64,000 bases of DNA from Streptomyces sp. S.PB5 (GTDB lineage Bacteria > Actinomycetota > Actinomycetes > Streptomycetales > Streptomycetaceae). Both the position numbers and the translations under genes were made by a program. The DNA lies in assembly GCF_030403745.1 (NCBI RefSeq), contig NZ_JAQMWP010000012.1, positions 62,001 through 126,000 of the forward strand. The letters are read 5' to 3'. Positions 50,030 to 59,809 of the stretch are shown in pieces; position 1 is the first letter of the stretch, and each line of letters begins with the position of its first letter. The notes beneath the pieces were generated by a model, which saw only the letters and a list, made by a program, of their open reading frames with translations, had not been told where the DNA came from and searched no databases.

Positions 50030-51169
50030 GTGAGTCAAGCAGTCAGGAGGGCCAGCGAACTGGCCCTGGATGAGACGACGGTCACCGCACTGCGGGCCGC
50101 ACTGAGGACCACGGCCGACGAGGTCGTCCAGGCGATCATCGACGAGGTACCTCCCTACGCCAACGCCCTCTCGGGCCGCATGGGAGGCACCATCCGCCGG
50201 GCCGTCCGCACCGCCCTGGGGAACTACCTGGACCTCGCCAGCGGGATCGCCACAGGCGGCGACGGCGGCGACGCGGCCTACGAGCTGGGCCGCGGCGAGG
50301 TCCGCGACGGACGCTCGATGGACGCACTGCTCAGCGCCTACCGTGTCGGCGCCCGCGTCGCCTGGCGCTGCCTGGCAGAAGGCGCCGTATCGGCAGGTCT
50401 GCCCGCCGCGGAGGTCGCCAACTTCGCCGAGCTGACCTTCGCCTACATCGACGAACTCTCCGCCGCGAGCGCCGCGGGCCATGCCGACGAACTCGCCGCC
50501 CGGGGCCGGGAACACGAGCGCCATCTGGAACACCTGGCCCGCGATCTGCTCGCCGGCGCGACCCCGGACGTGCTGCTGGCCTCCGCCCAGCGGGCCGGGT
50601 GGCAGCCCCCGATGTCGCTCACCGCGGTCCTGCTGCCCGCCGCCCAGGCCCGGCCCGCCTACCGCGAACTCGACCCCAGCACACTCGTCCTCGACGATCT
50701 GCCGGACGCCACCGGCGTGCTCCTCGTCTCCGACGCCGACCGGCCACATCTCCTGCGGCAGTTGACCGAACGCGCCGCCGTCGTCGGCCCGGCCCGGCCA
50801 TGGACCCGGGCGTCCGCCTCGTACGCACGAGCCGTACGCGCGCGTCTGCTCTCCGCCGATGTCCGCGACACCGAGGACCACCTGCCCGAACTGGTGCTCA
50901 GCGCCGACGCGGACGCCTTCGCCGACCTGCGTGCCCGGGCCCTCGCACCGTTGCGGACCCTGCCCGCCGCGACCGCACGGCGACTGGAGGAGACGCTGCG
51001 GGCATGGCTGCTGCACCAGGGCAGACGGGACGAGGTGGCGGCGGCGCTGTTCGTCCACCCCCAGACCGTCCGCTACCGGATGGCGCAGCTGCGGGAGCTG
51101 TTCCCGGATCTCGCGTCGCCGGACCGGGTCCTCGAACTCACGCTGGCGGTCGGCATGCGGACCGGCTGA
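50030..51169 (+). CDS. PucR/CdaR-type transcriptional regulator
   Basis: 379 aa from a GTG at 50030 with AGGGAA upstream. The C-terminal helix-turn-helix (TLRAWLLHQGRRDEVAAALFVHPQTVRYRMAQLREL-type) is the PucR family signature; the N-terminal part is a sensory region with SYRVGARVAWRCLAEG-like residues. It is divergent from the reductase/desaturase operon with 87 bases between, so it is their likely regulator. Confidence 0.88.
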   Translation: MSQAVRRASELALDETTVTALRAALRTTADEVVQAIIDEVPPYANALSGRMGGTIRRAVRTALGNYLDLASGIATGGDGGDAAYELGRGEVRDGRSMDALLSAYRVGARVAWRCLAEGAVSAGLPAAEVANFAELTFAYIDELSAASAAGHADELAARGREHERHLEHLARDLLAGATPDVLLASAQRAGWQPPMSLTAVLLPAAQARPAYRELDPSTLVLDDLPDATGVLLVSDADRPHLLRQLTERAAVVGPARPWTRASASYARAVRARLLSADVRDTEDHLPELVLSADADAFADLRARALAPLRTLPAATARRLEETLRAWLLHQGRRDEVAAALFVHPQTVRYRMAQLRELFPDLASPDRVLELTLAVGMRTG

Positions 51170-51208
51170 CGCGTACGCCGGACCCGGTGATCGCCCGGAA
51201 GGGGCCGG

Positions 51209-52084
51209 TCAGGACGCCGACGCGGCCAGCATGGCCCGAGCGGCCCGCCGGAGATTTCCGATCATCGGATTCGGGTCGTTCCTACGGCCGGCCAGGACTA
51301 CCTGGCTCGGGGGAGCGTCCTCGATCGGGATGGCGAGGAGGTCGGAGCGCAGGGAGCTGCGCCGGTCGCCGGCCGGCAGTACGGCGATCGCTTTGCCGCT
51401 CGCGACGAGTTCGAGCTTGTCCTCGTAGCTCTCGACCGGCGGCACGCCGGTGCCGAGGATCCGGTACGAGGTCCAGTCCGCGGTCTCGAACGCGCACGGT
51501 ACGGGCTCCTCGCCCGCGAGCTCGTGCGCGGTCACCGACGAGCGGCCGGCCAGGGGATGGTCGCGCGGGACCACGAGGTTGCGGGGTTCCTCGTACAGCG
51601 GGGTGGTGACGATGTCGTCGTCGGCGAGAGGCAGCGGCGCGCGGGCGATGAGGACATCGACACGTCTGTCGGCCAGCGCCCCGACATCGCGGCAGCTCAG
51701 ATGCCGGGTGGAGATCTCGGCACGGGGATGGCGACGGCGTAGTTCCTGCACGGCGGCGGTGATCACCAGGTCCTCGACGTAGCCGATGGTGATGCGCTCG
51801 CTCTCGGCTTGCTCGCGTACGGCCAGCTCGGCCTGGCGGGCGGCCCGCAGCAGCTCCTGGGCCTGAGGAAGGAAGGTCTCGCCGGCCGCGGTGAGCCGCG
51901 CGCCCTGCGGAGTGCGGTCCAGCAGCCGTGTGCCGAGATATTTCTCCAGGCGCTGGATCTGACGGCTCAGCGCCGGCTGGGCCACATGCAGGTCGGCGGC
52001 GGCCCGGCCGAAGTGCTGGTGCGCCGCCACCACCGTGAAGTAGCGCACCAGCCGCAGTTCCAGGTCCTGTCCGAGATCGTTCAC
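51209..52084 (-). CDS. LysR-family transcriptional regulator
   Basis: 291 aa. N-terminal HTH (HFGRAAADLHVAQPALSRQIQRLEKYLG) and LysR substrate-binding domain. Divergent from the quinone oxidoreductase pair, separated by 123 bases, and probably regulates it. Confidence 0.93.
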   Translation of the reverse strand: MNDLGQDLELRLVRYFTVVAAHQHFGRAAADLHVAQPALSRQIQRLEKYLGTRLLDRTPQGARLTAAGETFLPQAQELLRAARQAELAVREQAESERITIGYVEDLVITAAVQELRRRHPRAEISTRHLSCRDVGALADRRVDVLIARAPLPLADDDIVTTPLYEEPRNLVVPRDHPLAGRSSVTAHELAGEEPVPCAFETADWTSYRILGTGVPPVESYEDKLELVASGKAIAVLPAGDRRSSLRSDLLAIPIEDAPPSQVVLAGRRNDPNPMIGNLRRAARAMLAASAS

Positions 52085-52207
52085 CCTTGCAGGGTACGCG
52101 TCATGCCGTTTCGGAATGATCGCGTTGCCGGACAGGTCTTGGACGGCCCGCCCGCCCCGGGCTTTGACTCAAGGGAGCAGTGTTTCCCCGAGAAAGCGAC
52201 AGGCGTG

Positions 52208-53206
52208 ATGAAGGCGATCCAGTTCCACGAAGCGGGCGGGCCGGAAGTTCTGCGGTACGAGGAGGTGCCGCATCCCGGGATCGGCCCGGGCGAGGTGCTC
52301 GTCCAGGTGCACGCCGTGGGCGTCAACCCGCCGGACTGGTACCTGCGGGAGGGGATGAAGGTGATGCCGCCCGAGATGAGGCCGGCGCTCGAGTTCCCCC
52401 TGACCCCTGGAACGGACATGTCGGGCGTGGTCCAGGCGGTCGCCCCGGATGTGCGGGAGTTCGCCGTCGGCGACGAGGTCTTCGGCATGCTGCGGTTTCC
52501 CGGCTTCGACGGCCGGACGTACGCCCAGTACGTGGCCGCACCGGCGCGCGACCTGGCCCACAAGCCGGCCGGCGTCGACCATGTGCAGGCGGCCGGGGCG
52601 CCGATGGCCGTGCTCACGGCCTGGCAGTACCTGATCGAACTCGGCCACGACGTGCCGTCTCCCTTCACCGGCCGCGTGCACCGGCCGGTGCCGCTCACGC
52701 CGGGTATGACCGTGCTGGTCAACGGGGCCGCCGGTGGAGTGGGCCACTTCGCGGTGCAACTCGCGAAATGGAAGGGCGCACACGTCATCGCCGTGGCCTC
52801 CACCCGGCACGAGGAGTTCCTGCGCAAGCTCGGCGCCGATGAGTTCATCGACTACACGACGACACGAGTCGCGGACGTGGTCAGCGGCGTCGACCTGGTC
52901 ATCGACACCGTCGGCGGCCCGGACAGCGCACGCCTGCTGACCGTGCTCAACCGCGGAGGCACCATGCTTCCGGTGTTCTTCGCCGAGTACGACCCGGAAG
53001 TGACGGAGCGTCTGGACATCACCGTCTCCAACATTCAGGTGCGTTCCAACGGCGCCCAACTCGCCGAGATCGGGCGCCTCTTCGACAAGGGCGAACTCCA
53101 GGTCGGCGTGGACAGCACCTACCCCCTCTCCGAAGCGGCCGGCGCCCACGCACGAGCCGCGCAGGGCCACATCCAGGGCAAGATCGTCCTGACGGTGGCC
53201 CCGTGA
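52208..53206 (+). CDS. NADPH-dependent quinone oxidoreductase (MDR family)
   Basis: 332 aa from ATG 52208. GroES-like N-terminus with VHAVGVNPPDWYLREG and Rossmann motif VNGAAGGVGHFAVQLAKWKGAHVIAVAS; lacks the zinc ligands of true alcohol dehydrogenases. Overlaps the next gene by 4 bases. Confidence 0.9.
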   Translation: MKAIQFHEAGGPEVLRYEEVPHPGIGPGEVLVQVHAVGVNPPDWYLREGMKVMPPEMRPALEFPLTPGTDMSGVVQAVAPDVREFAVGDEVFGMLRFPGFDGRTYAQYVAAPARDLAHKPAGVDHVQAAGAPMAVLTAWQYLIELGHDVPSPFTGRVHRPVPLTPGMTVLVNGAAGGVGHFAVQLAKWKGAHVIAVASTRHEEFLRKLGADEFIDYTTTRVADVVSGVDLVIDTVGGPDSARLLTVLNRGGTMLPVFFAEYDPEVTERLDITVSNIQVRSNGAQLAEIGRLFDKGELQVGVDSTYPLSEAAGAHARAAQGHIQGKIVLTVAP

Positions 53207-53604
53207 GCGCCGAACTCCGGCAGACGGTGGCGATCTACGCCCACGCCCTGGACGAACTGAACGTGCCCGCGCTGGAAACGGTCCTGACCGAGGACACCAC
53301 CTGGACCTTCACGATGCCCGGAAAGCCGACGCTCGGCCCGGTCACCGGACGCGTGGCGGTACTCGACTTCATCCGTGCCGGACATGCGGCCCGGACCGGA
53401 AGAGTGCGCCACCACCTGGGCAACGTCGTGGTCACGACGACGGACGCCGCCACCGCCGAAGCGCGGGCCTATCTGCTGCAGACGACGAACACCGGCGAGC
53501 ACATCCAGATGGTCTCGACCGGCGTCTACACGTTCGGCCTGCGACGGTCCGACGGCAGGTGGCGGATCGCCGAACTCGCCCTGGCGCTGGACAACGCCCT
53601 ATAG
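53203..53604 (+). CDS. SnoaL-like (NTF2-fold) protein
   Basis: 133 aa from a GTG at 53203. AIYAHALDELNVPALETVLTEDTTWTF, FIRAGHAARTGRVRHHLGNVVV and WRIAELALAL match the SnoaL_4-type cone-shaped fold. GTGA overlap with the oxidoreductase indicates one operon; possibly works on the same substrate. Confidence 0.85.
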   Translation: MSAELRQTVAIYAHALDELNVPALETVLTEDTTWTFTMPGKPTLGPVTGRVAVLDFIRAGHAARTGRVRHHLGNVVVTTTDAATAEARAYLLQTTNTGEHIQMVSTGVYTFGLRRSDGRWRIAELALALDNAL

Positions 53605-53666
53605 AGCGCGCCGGGCGGTGCGCGGCTTTTCGCCTCTGACGGGGCACGCCGCGCCCTGCCCGCCCG

Positions 53667-55769
53667 TCAGCTGAACTCGCCGGCATCCCGAAGCCGCTGC
53701 CAGAAGCGGTGCATCAGGGTTTCGTCGATGTCAGGGATGTGCACGCCGAGGTGCTGGAGGGTGTGCAGGGTGCGGTCGTTGCGGTAGCTGTCGACGGCAC
53801 GGTCCGTGACATCCGTAGGGGACGCGGTGTCCGCGGTGTTGTGCGGGTCTTCGACGGTCTGCTGGAACACGTCCAGATAGGGCAGGAACGGCAGCTCGTG
53901 CCCGGCCTCGCCGGCCTGCCGCAGGCGCTCCAGCCACGGGCCGAGCCCGACCGGCTGCGACCTGGTTCCGCGCAGCTCGTCGAGGACCCGCAGGAAGGCC
54001 CCTGGTCCGGTCTGACGGGGGTGGTGCAGGTGGTACACGGTCGCCGGCTCCGGGTGCGCGGTGTCGTCGGCCCGGGCGAGGGCGACCAGGGCGCGGGCGG
54101 TGACATCGGCGGGCAGCAGGTCGGCCTGCAGGGCGGGTTCGTACGGATGGCAGCCCAGTGCGGCGCAGGTGAGCAGGAGGCGGCAGAACATGTCGTCGGT
54201 GTTGACGGCGCCGTGCTGCGACTCGGCCCAGATCCGGCCGAGTCGGTACACGCGTGCGCGGGCGCCGCGGGCGATGGCGTGCTGGACCATGAGGTCGGCC
54301 ACCCACTTGCTCGCCAGATAGCCGTCGGCGGCCATGTGCCGGGCGTCCTGCACGGGGGAGGCCTCGGTGACCTGCCGGCCGACCGCGGCGCTGCCGAAGA
54401 CGCCGAGGGTGGAGAGGTGGTGGAAGCGCTTGGGCCGGCCCTCGGCCGCAAGCCGCAGCAGCGTCCGGGTGCCTTCCACGTTGGCCGCCTTCAAACGCCC
54501 GTACGCCGACAGATGGTGCACATACGCGCCCGCGTGGACGATCGTGTCCAGCTCCTCGCGCAGCCCGCTCCAGCGAGCCGCGTCGATGCCCAGGCCGTCG
54601 TGCGCGAGGTCCCCGGGGACGGGGTGCACGCGTGCGGAGTGGGTCTTCAGGTCGATGCCGTAGGAGTCGAGTACGGCGTTGAGGCGGGCGCGTGCGGCCT
54701 GTTCCGTGGCGGCGCGCACCAGGCAGTGCACCTGCGCGTCGCTCTGTGCGAGCAGCTCCCGTAAGAGAAACGCTCCGACGAATCCGGTGGCGCCGGTGAG
54801 CAGCACCTGCCGCATCGGCGCGCCGAAACCCGCGGCCTCGCGGAAACGATGGCCCGGATCCAGCCGCGCCTCGGAGGCCGGCACCAGGGCGGCGGAGGCG
54901 GACGCACGGCCCGCCGAACCGGCCGTGACGAGCCGGGCGAGGTCACCCGGCCGCGGAGCGGTGAGAACGTCGCGCACCGCGATCCGCACATCGAGTTCGG
55001 CGTGTATGCGGGCCAGGAGCCGGACGGTCAGCAGTGAATGACCGCCCAGGGCGAAGAAGTCGTCGTCGACACCGACCCGCTCCACGTCCAGGACCTCCGC
55101 GAACAGCGCACACAGCGTCCGCTCGTACGGTGTGCGCGGCGCCCGGTGTTCAGCGGTGCTGACGCTGGAGGGCGGCGCGGGCAGCGCGGCACGGTCCAGT
55201 TTGCCGTTGGGGGTCAGCGGAAGCCGGTCCAGGACCACGACGGCCGAGGGCACCATGTAGGCGGGCAACCGCGCCGCCACGAACGCCCGCACGGCCGAGG
55301 CCTCGACGGCGTCCCCCGTCACATAGCCCACCAGCTGCTTCCCGGCGGCTGTGTCGCGCGAGGTCACCACGGCGCGGGCCACGCCGGGATGAGCGGCGAG
55401 ATGGGACTCCACCTCCGCGGGCTCGACACGGAAACCACGGATCTTGATCTGGGCGTCGGCGCGCCCTGCGTACTGCAGCTGCCCGTCCTCGTTCCGGCGG
55501 GCGAGGTCGCCGGTGCGGTACATGCGGGAGCCGGGCGGTCCGTACGGGTCGGCGACGAACCGCTCGGCGGTCAGAGCCGCCTGCCCTACATAGCCGCGGG
55601 CGATCGGGCCGGCGACGTACAACTCACCGGTCACGCCTGGGAGGACGGGGCTCAGCCAAGGGGTGAGGACGTAGATGCGCAGAGTCGGCAGTGGGGTGCC
55701 GATGGGTGCGCTGTCGGCATGCGTTCCCGGAACACCGTACGAATGCAATGAGACCATCCCCCTGATCAC
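53667..55769 (-). CDS. Truncated NRPS-like protein: A-domain C-part, carrier protein, thioester reductase
   Basis: 700 aa. Opens in the middle of an adenylation domain (PIGTPLPTLRIYVL, then GELYVAGPIARGYV, YRTGDLARR, KIRGFRVEP and LPLTPNGKLDR: late core motifs only). A carrier domain follows with FFALGGHSLLTVRLL (~285), then a thioester reductase (LLTGATGFVGAFLLRELL, ~340, to the end). The substrate-binding first half of the A domain is missing, so it cannot select an amino acid alone. It is a remnant or a stand-alone carrier-reductase. ATG 55757 is an alternative start. Confidence 0.8.
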   Translation of the reverse strand: MIRGMVSLHSYGVPGTHADSAPIGTPLPTLRIYVLTPWLSPVLPGVTGELYVAGPIARGYVGQAALTAERFVADPYGPPGSRMYRTGDLARRNEDGQLQYAGRADAQIKIRGFRVEPAEVESHLAAHPGVARAVVTSRDTAAGKQLVGYVTGDAVEASAVRAFVAARLPAYMVPSAVVVLDRLPLTPNGKLDRAALPAPPSSVSTAEHRAPRTPYERTLCALFAEVLDVERVGVDDDFFALGGHSLLTVRLLARIHAELDVRIAVRDVLTAPRPGDLARLVTAGSAGRASASAALVPASEARLDPGHRFREAAGFGAPMRQVLLTGATGFVGAFLLRELLAQSDAQVHCLVRAATEQAARARLNAVLDSYGIDLKTHSARVHPVPGDLAHDGLGIDAARWSGLREELDTIVHAGAYVHHLSAYGRLKAANVEGTRTLLRLAAEGRPKRFHHLSTLGVFGSAAVGRQVTEASPVQDARHMAADGYLASKWVADLMVQHAIARGARARVYRLGRIWAESQHGAVNTDDMFCRLLLTCAALGCHPYEPALQADLLPADVTARALVALARADDTAHPEPATVYHLHHPRQTGPGAFLRVLDELRGTRSQPVGLGPWLERLRQAGEAGHELPFLPYLDVFQQTVEDPHNTADTASPTDVTDRAVDSYRNDRTLHTLQHLGVHIPDIDETLMHRFWQRLRDAGEFS

Positions 55770-56164
55770 CGGTCCGTTGTGGTCTGTGCCGGCGCGGGGG
55801 AATCGGCGGCTTGGTCGGAGCGCCCTGCGCCCGCGCGCTGCGAGAGCGGTGAACGACCTGCTCTCCCAAGGCAGTTAACGGACCCGGGCCCCGTGATGTC
55901 CAGGCCGGGCAACGGCAGCCCACCACGACCCCGCGCGGGTGTTTCACGTGGTCGGCGCCCGCCCGTTGTGCCGGTGAGGCGACGGCGGCGGGCGGTGGTG
56001 GCGAGGGGCGGACGGGGAGAGTATGTGGTGCCGGTCGAGCATTCGGCGTGACGAAAGTCCTGTGAGAGCCAACTGGCCTTGTAGGCCTGCTCCGTACGGG
56101 ATCAAGGCCCGGCACCGTGGGATGGACAGCAACGGTTGGGGGGCCTCCCGTCGCGGAAGCGGGT
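55770..56164. other. Intergenic region beside truncated NRPS
   Basis: 395 bases. No early adenylation motifs are found on the minus strand upstream of the truncated gene in any frame, so the missing half is not simply frameshifted here. Nothing else recognised. Confidence 0.45.
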
Positions 56165-56695
56165 TCACGACTGGTCGGTGATCTCGGCCCGCAGTACCGA
56201 GTACATGACCATGTCCCGCCAGGCGCCGCCGCGGAAGCAGGCCCCGCGGATGGTGCCCTCACGGGTGAAGCCGGCCCGCTCGAGGGCCTTCTGCTCGGCG
56301 GTGTTGACCGCTTCCGTGCTTGCCTCGACGCGATTGACCTGGGTGTGCGCGAACAGGTACTCGGCGAGGAGCCGCTGGGCGCGTGCGCCGTACCCCTTGC
56401 CCCGCTCGGCGGTCAGGAGCGCGATACCGATGTTCCAGCACGGTGACGCCGGCCCTTGCAGCACCTGCCGCCACTGCACTTCGCCGAGGAACCGGTCGTC
56501 GGTGTCGTGGACGATCGCCAGGCGCCCGCCCTGGGCCGTGAGAAAGCCGTGCTCGGCCCACTGCCGGCGCAGCTGCCCCGGATTGCGATGACCGAAGAAC
56601 CCGAGCTCCCCGGCCTCGGCCGGGTCCTCGTGGAGACGCTCAAGCGGATCGAGATCCTTCTCGGCTATGGGACGCAGACGAACATGCTCAGACAT
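56165..56695 (-). CDS. GNAT-family N-acetyltransferase (RimJ/RimL-like)
   Basis: 176 aa from ATG 56695. VRLRPIAEKDLDPLERL, the acetyl-CoA loop IALLTAERGKGYGARAQRLL, and NRVEASTEAVNTAEQKALERAGFTREG are typical. Substrate unknown. Confidence 0.88.
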   Translation of the reverse strand: MSEHVRLRPIAEKDLDPLERLHEDPAEAGELGFFGHRNPGQLRRQWAEHGFLTAQGGRLAIVHDTDDRFLGEVQWRQVLQGPASPCWNIGIALLTAERGKGYGARAQRLLAEYLFAHTQVNRVEASTEAVNTAEQKALERAGFTREGTIRGACFRGGAWRDMVMYSVLRAEITDQS

Positions 56696-56896
56696 GACGA
56701 TCAGCCTAGGTCGTACGGACGTCTCTGCTCCGGCACGAGCCCGGCGTCCCCTGCAGTCGTACGAGGTACGCCGCACCCTCCCCGGACACCCTGCCGACGA
56801 CGGCTGTACGCCCCCGCATCGTGAGGGCTTCCGCAGTGCCGGCTCCCTGGTGTGAGGGTGGCGCGGCGCCGCCGGACGCCTGGCGGGGGCGGGGGT

Positions 56897-57397
56897 TCAC
56901 GCGGCGATGGTGAGGGGGGAGGGGGTGCGCTGCGGTACGTGGCGCGGTGTGTCGCGGTTGTGCCGGGTGGCGAAGGTGTGGAGGCGCAGGAGGAGGAAGC
57001 GTGCGGTGCCGGCGAGGCCGGAGGCGGTGAGGTAGACGATCTGTTCGGTCAGCAGGCCGGGGGAGGGCTGTAGCAGGTGCAGGACGGACACGGCGATGCT
57101 GGTGGCGAGGTACCCGGCGGCCGCCGAGCCGGCGGACTGCCAGTGCTCGCGCCAGTGGGCGCTGCGCTTCTTGTCGAAGGTGTAGCGGGCGTGGAGTTCG
57201 GTGCACAGCAGCGTGGAGACGACGGTGATGACCGCGTTGGCCACCGCCCAGGGCAGGGCTGTGGCCAGCAGCGGGACGGCGAGGCTGGACAGGACTCCGA
57301 TGCCGCCGCCGAGGACGACGAACTTCAGGAAGGAGGCGAGGGGGCCGGGGCCGGCCGAAGTCGCCACCTGGGGCGTGGATGCGAGTGGCGACTTCAT
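56897..57397 (-). CDS. GtrA-like small membrane protein
   Basis: 166 aa with four hydrophobic helices; FLKFVVLGGGIGVLSSLAVPLL at the first helix and ARYTFDKKRS between helices 2 and 3 fit the GtrA family. Follows the DUF4097 gene by 25 bases on the same strand; likely cotranscribed. Confidence 0.65.
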   Translation of the reverse strand: MKSPLASTPQVATSAGPGPLASFLKFVVLGGGIGVLSSLAVPLLATALPWAVANAVITVVSTLLCTELHARYTFDKKRSAHWREHWQSAGSAAAGYLATSIAVSVLHLLQPSPGLLTEQIVYLTASGLAGTARFLLLRLHTFATRHNRDTPRHVPQRTPSPLTIAA

Positions 57398-57422
57398 GGC
57401 GGTGTCCTTCCTTCGGGGTGGG

Positions 57423-58097
57423 TCAGAGGCTGCGGGCGGTGATGTCGCCGTAGGCGGTGGTGGCGTGGATGTCGAGCCGGGCGGCGGAACCCTCGCTGTT
57501 CTTGAGCGAGTTGTGGGTGCGGTCGTGGCTGGTGCCGGCGTCGAGGGTGGCGGCGGTGCCGGGGGCGGCGTCGACGGTGATGTTGCCCTGCTGGGTGCGG
57601 AGGGTGAGGGTGCCGCGCACGCCCTCGGTGACGGTCAGGTCGCCTTTGTGGGTGGTGAGTTCGGCGTCGCCGTCGAGGCGGCCGAGGGTGATGTCTCCGG
57701 CCTGCAGGGTGAGGCGGGCGCCGGCGGTCTGGTCGAGGTGGACGGTGCCTTGGGCGCCTTCGAAGACGACGTCGCCGAGGCGGCCCTTGCTCTGGAGGGT
57801 GCCGCTGGCGGTCTTGGCCTGGATGCGGGAGCCGGCGGGCAGTTGCACGGTGACCGCGACGGTGCCGGAGTCGCCCAGCAGGCGGTTCTTGGCGGCCGGG
57901 GCGGAGATGCGCAGGACGCCGTCGGCGTGGTGGGTGACCTCGATCTGCTCGGCGGCCTGGACGTCGCGGCTCTTGGCGGCGTCGGCGGGGAGGACCTCGA
58001 CGGTGGTGTCGGTGCGGTCGGAGGCGATGAGGCGGATGTCCGCGGCGGCGAGGTCGAGGTGGGCGGAGATGGCGGCGGGGGTGTCGAACTTCTGCAT
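57423..58097 (-). CDS. DUF4097-family beta-helix-like protein
   Basis: 224 aa from ATG 58097. Repeating short beta strands (SGTLQSKGRLGDVVFEGAQG, GDITLGRLDGDAELTTHKGD) typical of DUF4097/DUF4098. No signal peptide. Role unknown, often linked to envelope or stress operons. A 22-base element lies 35 bases upstream of its start, repeated once more towards the divergent regulator. Confidence 0.8.
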   Translation of the reverse strand: MQKFDTPAAISAHLDLAAADIRLIASDRTDTTVEVLPADAAKSRDVQAAEQIEVTHHADGVLRISAPAAKNRLLGDSGTVAVTVQLPAGSRIQAKTASGTLQSKGRLGDVVFEGAQGTVHLDQTAGARLTLQAGDITLGRLDGDAELTTHKGDLTVTEGVRGTLTLRTQQGNITVDAAPGTAATLDAGTSHDRTHNSLKNSEGSAARLDIHATTAYGDITARSL

Positions 58098-58131
58098 GGC
58101 GGTTTCCTTCGAATCGTTGTTTCCGATGGGT

Positions 58132-58503
58132 GAAACGCTACGTTGCATTCATGGATCTGACAACGAGTTTGTTGCGCGATATCGCAATCACTGCAGGTAG
58201 AGACGGAGAAATCGTTGCAATGGGTCGACATCTAATGCAACAGTCCGACGAAAATGCGTTGCAATGGATGGAGGTTAATGCTCCGCCGGAGGTGTACGGC
58301 TGGGGTGCGGCGCACAAGGTGCAGGCGGTCAGGCTGCCGCAGGCCCGGGCGGCCATTTCCGACGCCAGAAACGCTACGTTGCGTTCGTGAGGTGAATGGC
58401 GCCAACGCCGCGTCAAACCTGGATAACAGCAGCTCAGTAAGGCGATGGCGCCGCGGTGGACCTGAATCCAACGCAACGACCTCTCGCCCCATCCGTTGCA
58501 ATG
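58132..58503. promoter_or_regulatory. Operator-rich intergenic region with repeated GTTGCAATG and ACGCTACGTTGC elements
   Basis: Direct repeat GAAACGCTACGTTGC.TTC.TG at 58132-58153 and 58368-58389 (2 mismatches in 22). GTTGCAATG occurs exactly at 58214, 58258 and 58495, with inverted or variant forms at 58233 and about 58471. The region lies between DUF4097 and the divergent HTH/MarR regulator and probably holds its binding sites. The open stretch 58130-58390 has no protein-like sequence. Confidence 0.6.
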
Positions 58504-58572
58504 AATCGGAGACGGAAGCTAGGGTGAGGACGCGGGGCACCACGACATGACCGAGCGCGAGGGAGACCCGAC

Positions 58573-59292
58573 ATGCCGGGAGGCAGACTCACCCAGGCCG
58601 AACGCCAGCAGATCGCACTGGGCCTGGCCGACGGCCTCGCCTACGCGGAGATCGCCCGGCGCCTGGACCGCCCGACGTCGACCATCACAAGAGAAGTGAT
58701 GCGCAACGGCGGCCCCACCAGCTACCGCGCCGACCTCGCCCACAGGGCCACCGAACACCGCGCACACCGCCGCAAGAGCCCCGCACCCCGCAGCGCCCGC
58801 ACCCCGCTGCCGGCCCACGGACGCGACCCGGAAGCGGTCCGCGCCTACGAAGAGACCTTCACCACCGTCATGATGGCCTCCGGCATGCCCGCGATGATGG
58901 CCCGGGTGATGGCCTGCCTCACCCTGACCGACACCGGCAGCCTGACCGCCTCCGAACTCGTCCAGCACCTCGAGGTCAGCCCCGCGTCGGTCTCCAAGGC
59001 CATCACCTTCCTGGAGAGCCAGGGCCTGGTCCGCCGCGAACGCGACGAGGGCCGCCGCGAACGCTACGTCGTCGACGACGACGTCTGGTACCAGTCGATG
59101 ATGGCCAGCGCCCGCTCCATCGCCCAGCTCGTCGAGATCGCCCGCCAGGGTGTCGGCGTCCTGGGCCCCGAGACCCCGGCCGCCGCCCGCCTGGAGAACA
59201 TCGCCCGCTTCCTGGACTTCGTCTCCGAAAGCACCGCCCGCGCCGCGGAACAGGCCCGCGAAATCCTCTACACCAAACCCGAAACCTCCTGA
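58573..59292 (+). CDS. Hybrid regulator: transposase-type HTH plus MarR/GbsR domain
   Basis: 239 aa. Residues 1-50 (LTQAERQQIALGLADGLAYAEIARRLDRPTSTITREV) are an IS30-type HTH_38; residues ~85-190 are a MarR/GbsR winged helix (LTASELVQHLEVSPASVSKAITFLESQGLVRRERDEGRRERY-type). Two DNA-binding modules in one chain could bridge repeated sites. Divergent from DUF4097/GtrA across the operator-rich region. Confidence 0.8.
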   Translation: MPGGRLTQAERQQIALGLADGLAYAEIARRLDRPTSTITREVMRNGGPTSYRADLAHRATEHRAHRRKSPAPRSARTPLPAHGRDPEAVRAYEETFTTVMMASGMPAMMARVMACLTLTDTGSLTASELVQHLEVSPASVSKAITFLESQGLVRRERDEGRRERYVVDDDVWYQSMMASARSIAQLVEIARQGVGVLGPETPAAARLENIARFLDFVSESTARAAEQAREILYTKPETS

Positions 59293-59410
59293 ACTTCTGC
59301 GCCGGACCTGGGCGCACCGTGCTGCATCCATCGCAGGCATCGCAGGCGAATTCGGCGGCGGCGGAATGATGGCCGGATCGGCGTGGGGGTGCCGGTTCGA
59401 GGCGGTTGAG

Positions 59411-59596
59411 ATGTCACTGCGTCCACGCCTGCCGGGCGGGGCACCGGTCCGGACCGCCCAGGTGGTCCGGCTGGCTTCTCCTACGGGCTGTCTGCGCATG
59501 CGGATACGAGAGGCCCTCGGGCCGCCGTTTGCCGACAAGGGCTTCGTCGCCGCAACTCAAGGAGCACCTGCGCCAGGCCGCTCGTTCTGCCGATAG
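59411..59596 (+). pseudogene. Transposase remnant (IS1182-like N-terminus)
   Basis: Reads MSLRPRLPGGAPVRTAQVV, then SPTGCLRMRIREALGPPFAD, resembling the start of IS1182-type transposases (VA.AAFP.G....RMRD.LG..F.D..F). The reading decays after ~50 codons. No inverted terminal repeats were found. Confidence 0.4.
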
Positions 59597-59809
59597 CGGC
59601 CGCCGCGCCGCAGGCCGGGCAGCCGGAAGCCGGAAGCCGACCAGGCTCATCGGAAATGTGGACCCGGAGAGTCGAGCGCGGACGTCCGGAACGGACGCGC
59701 CCGCCGCGCATGGTCGGTGTGCTCAGCGCCCACGAACTGCGCACGCTGTCACCGGAGATACTCCAAGGCATGTGGGCGCTCCTCGTGCCCGGCAAGTCCG
59801 GCCTGATCC

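Noticed and set aside
58130..58390. 86-codon ORF between DUF4097 and the hybrid regulator
   Set aside because: It runs through the repeated operator elements, its ends coincide with the 22-base repeats, and composition is not protein-like.
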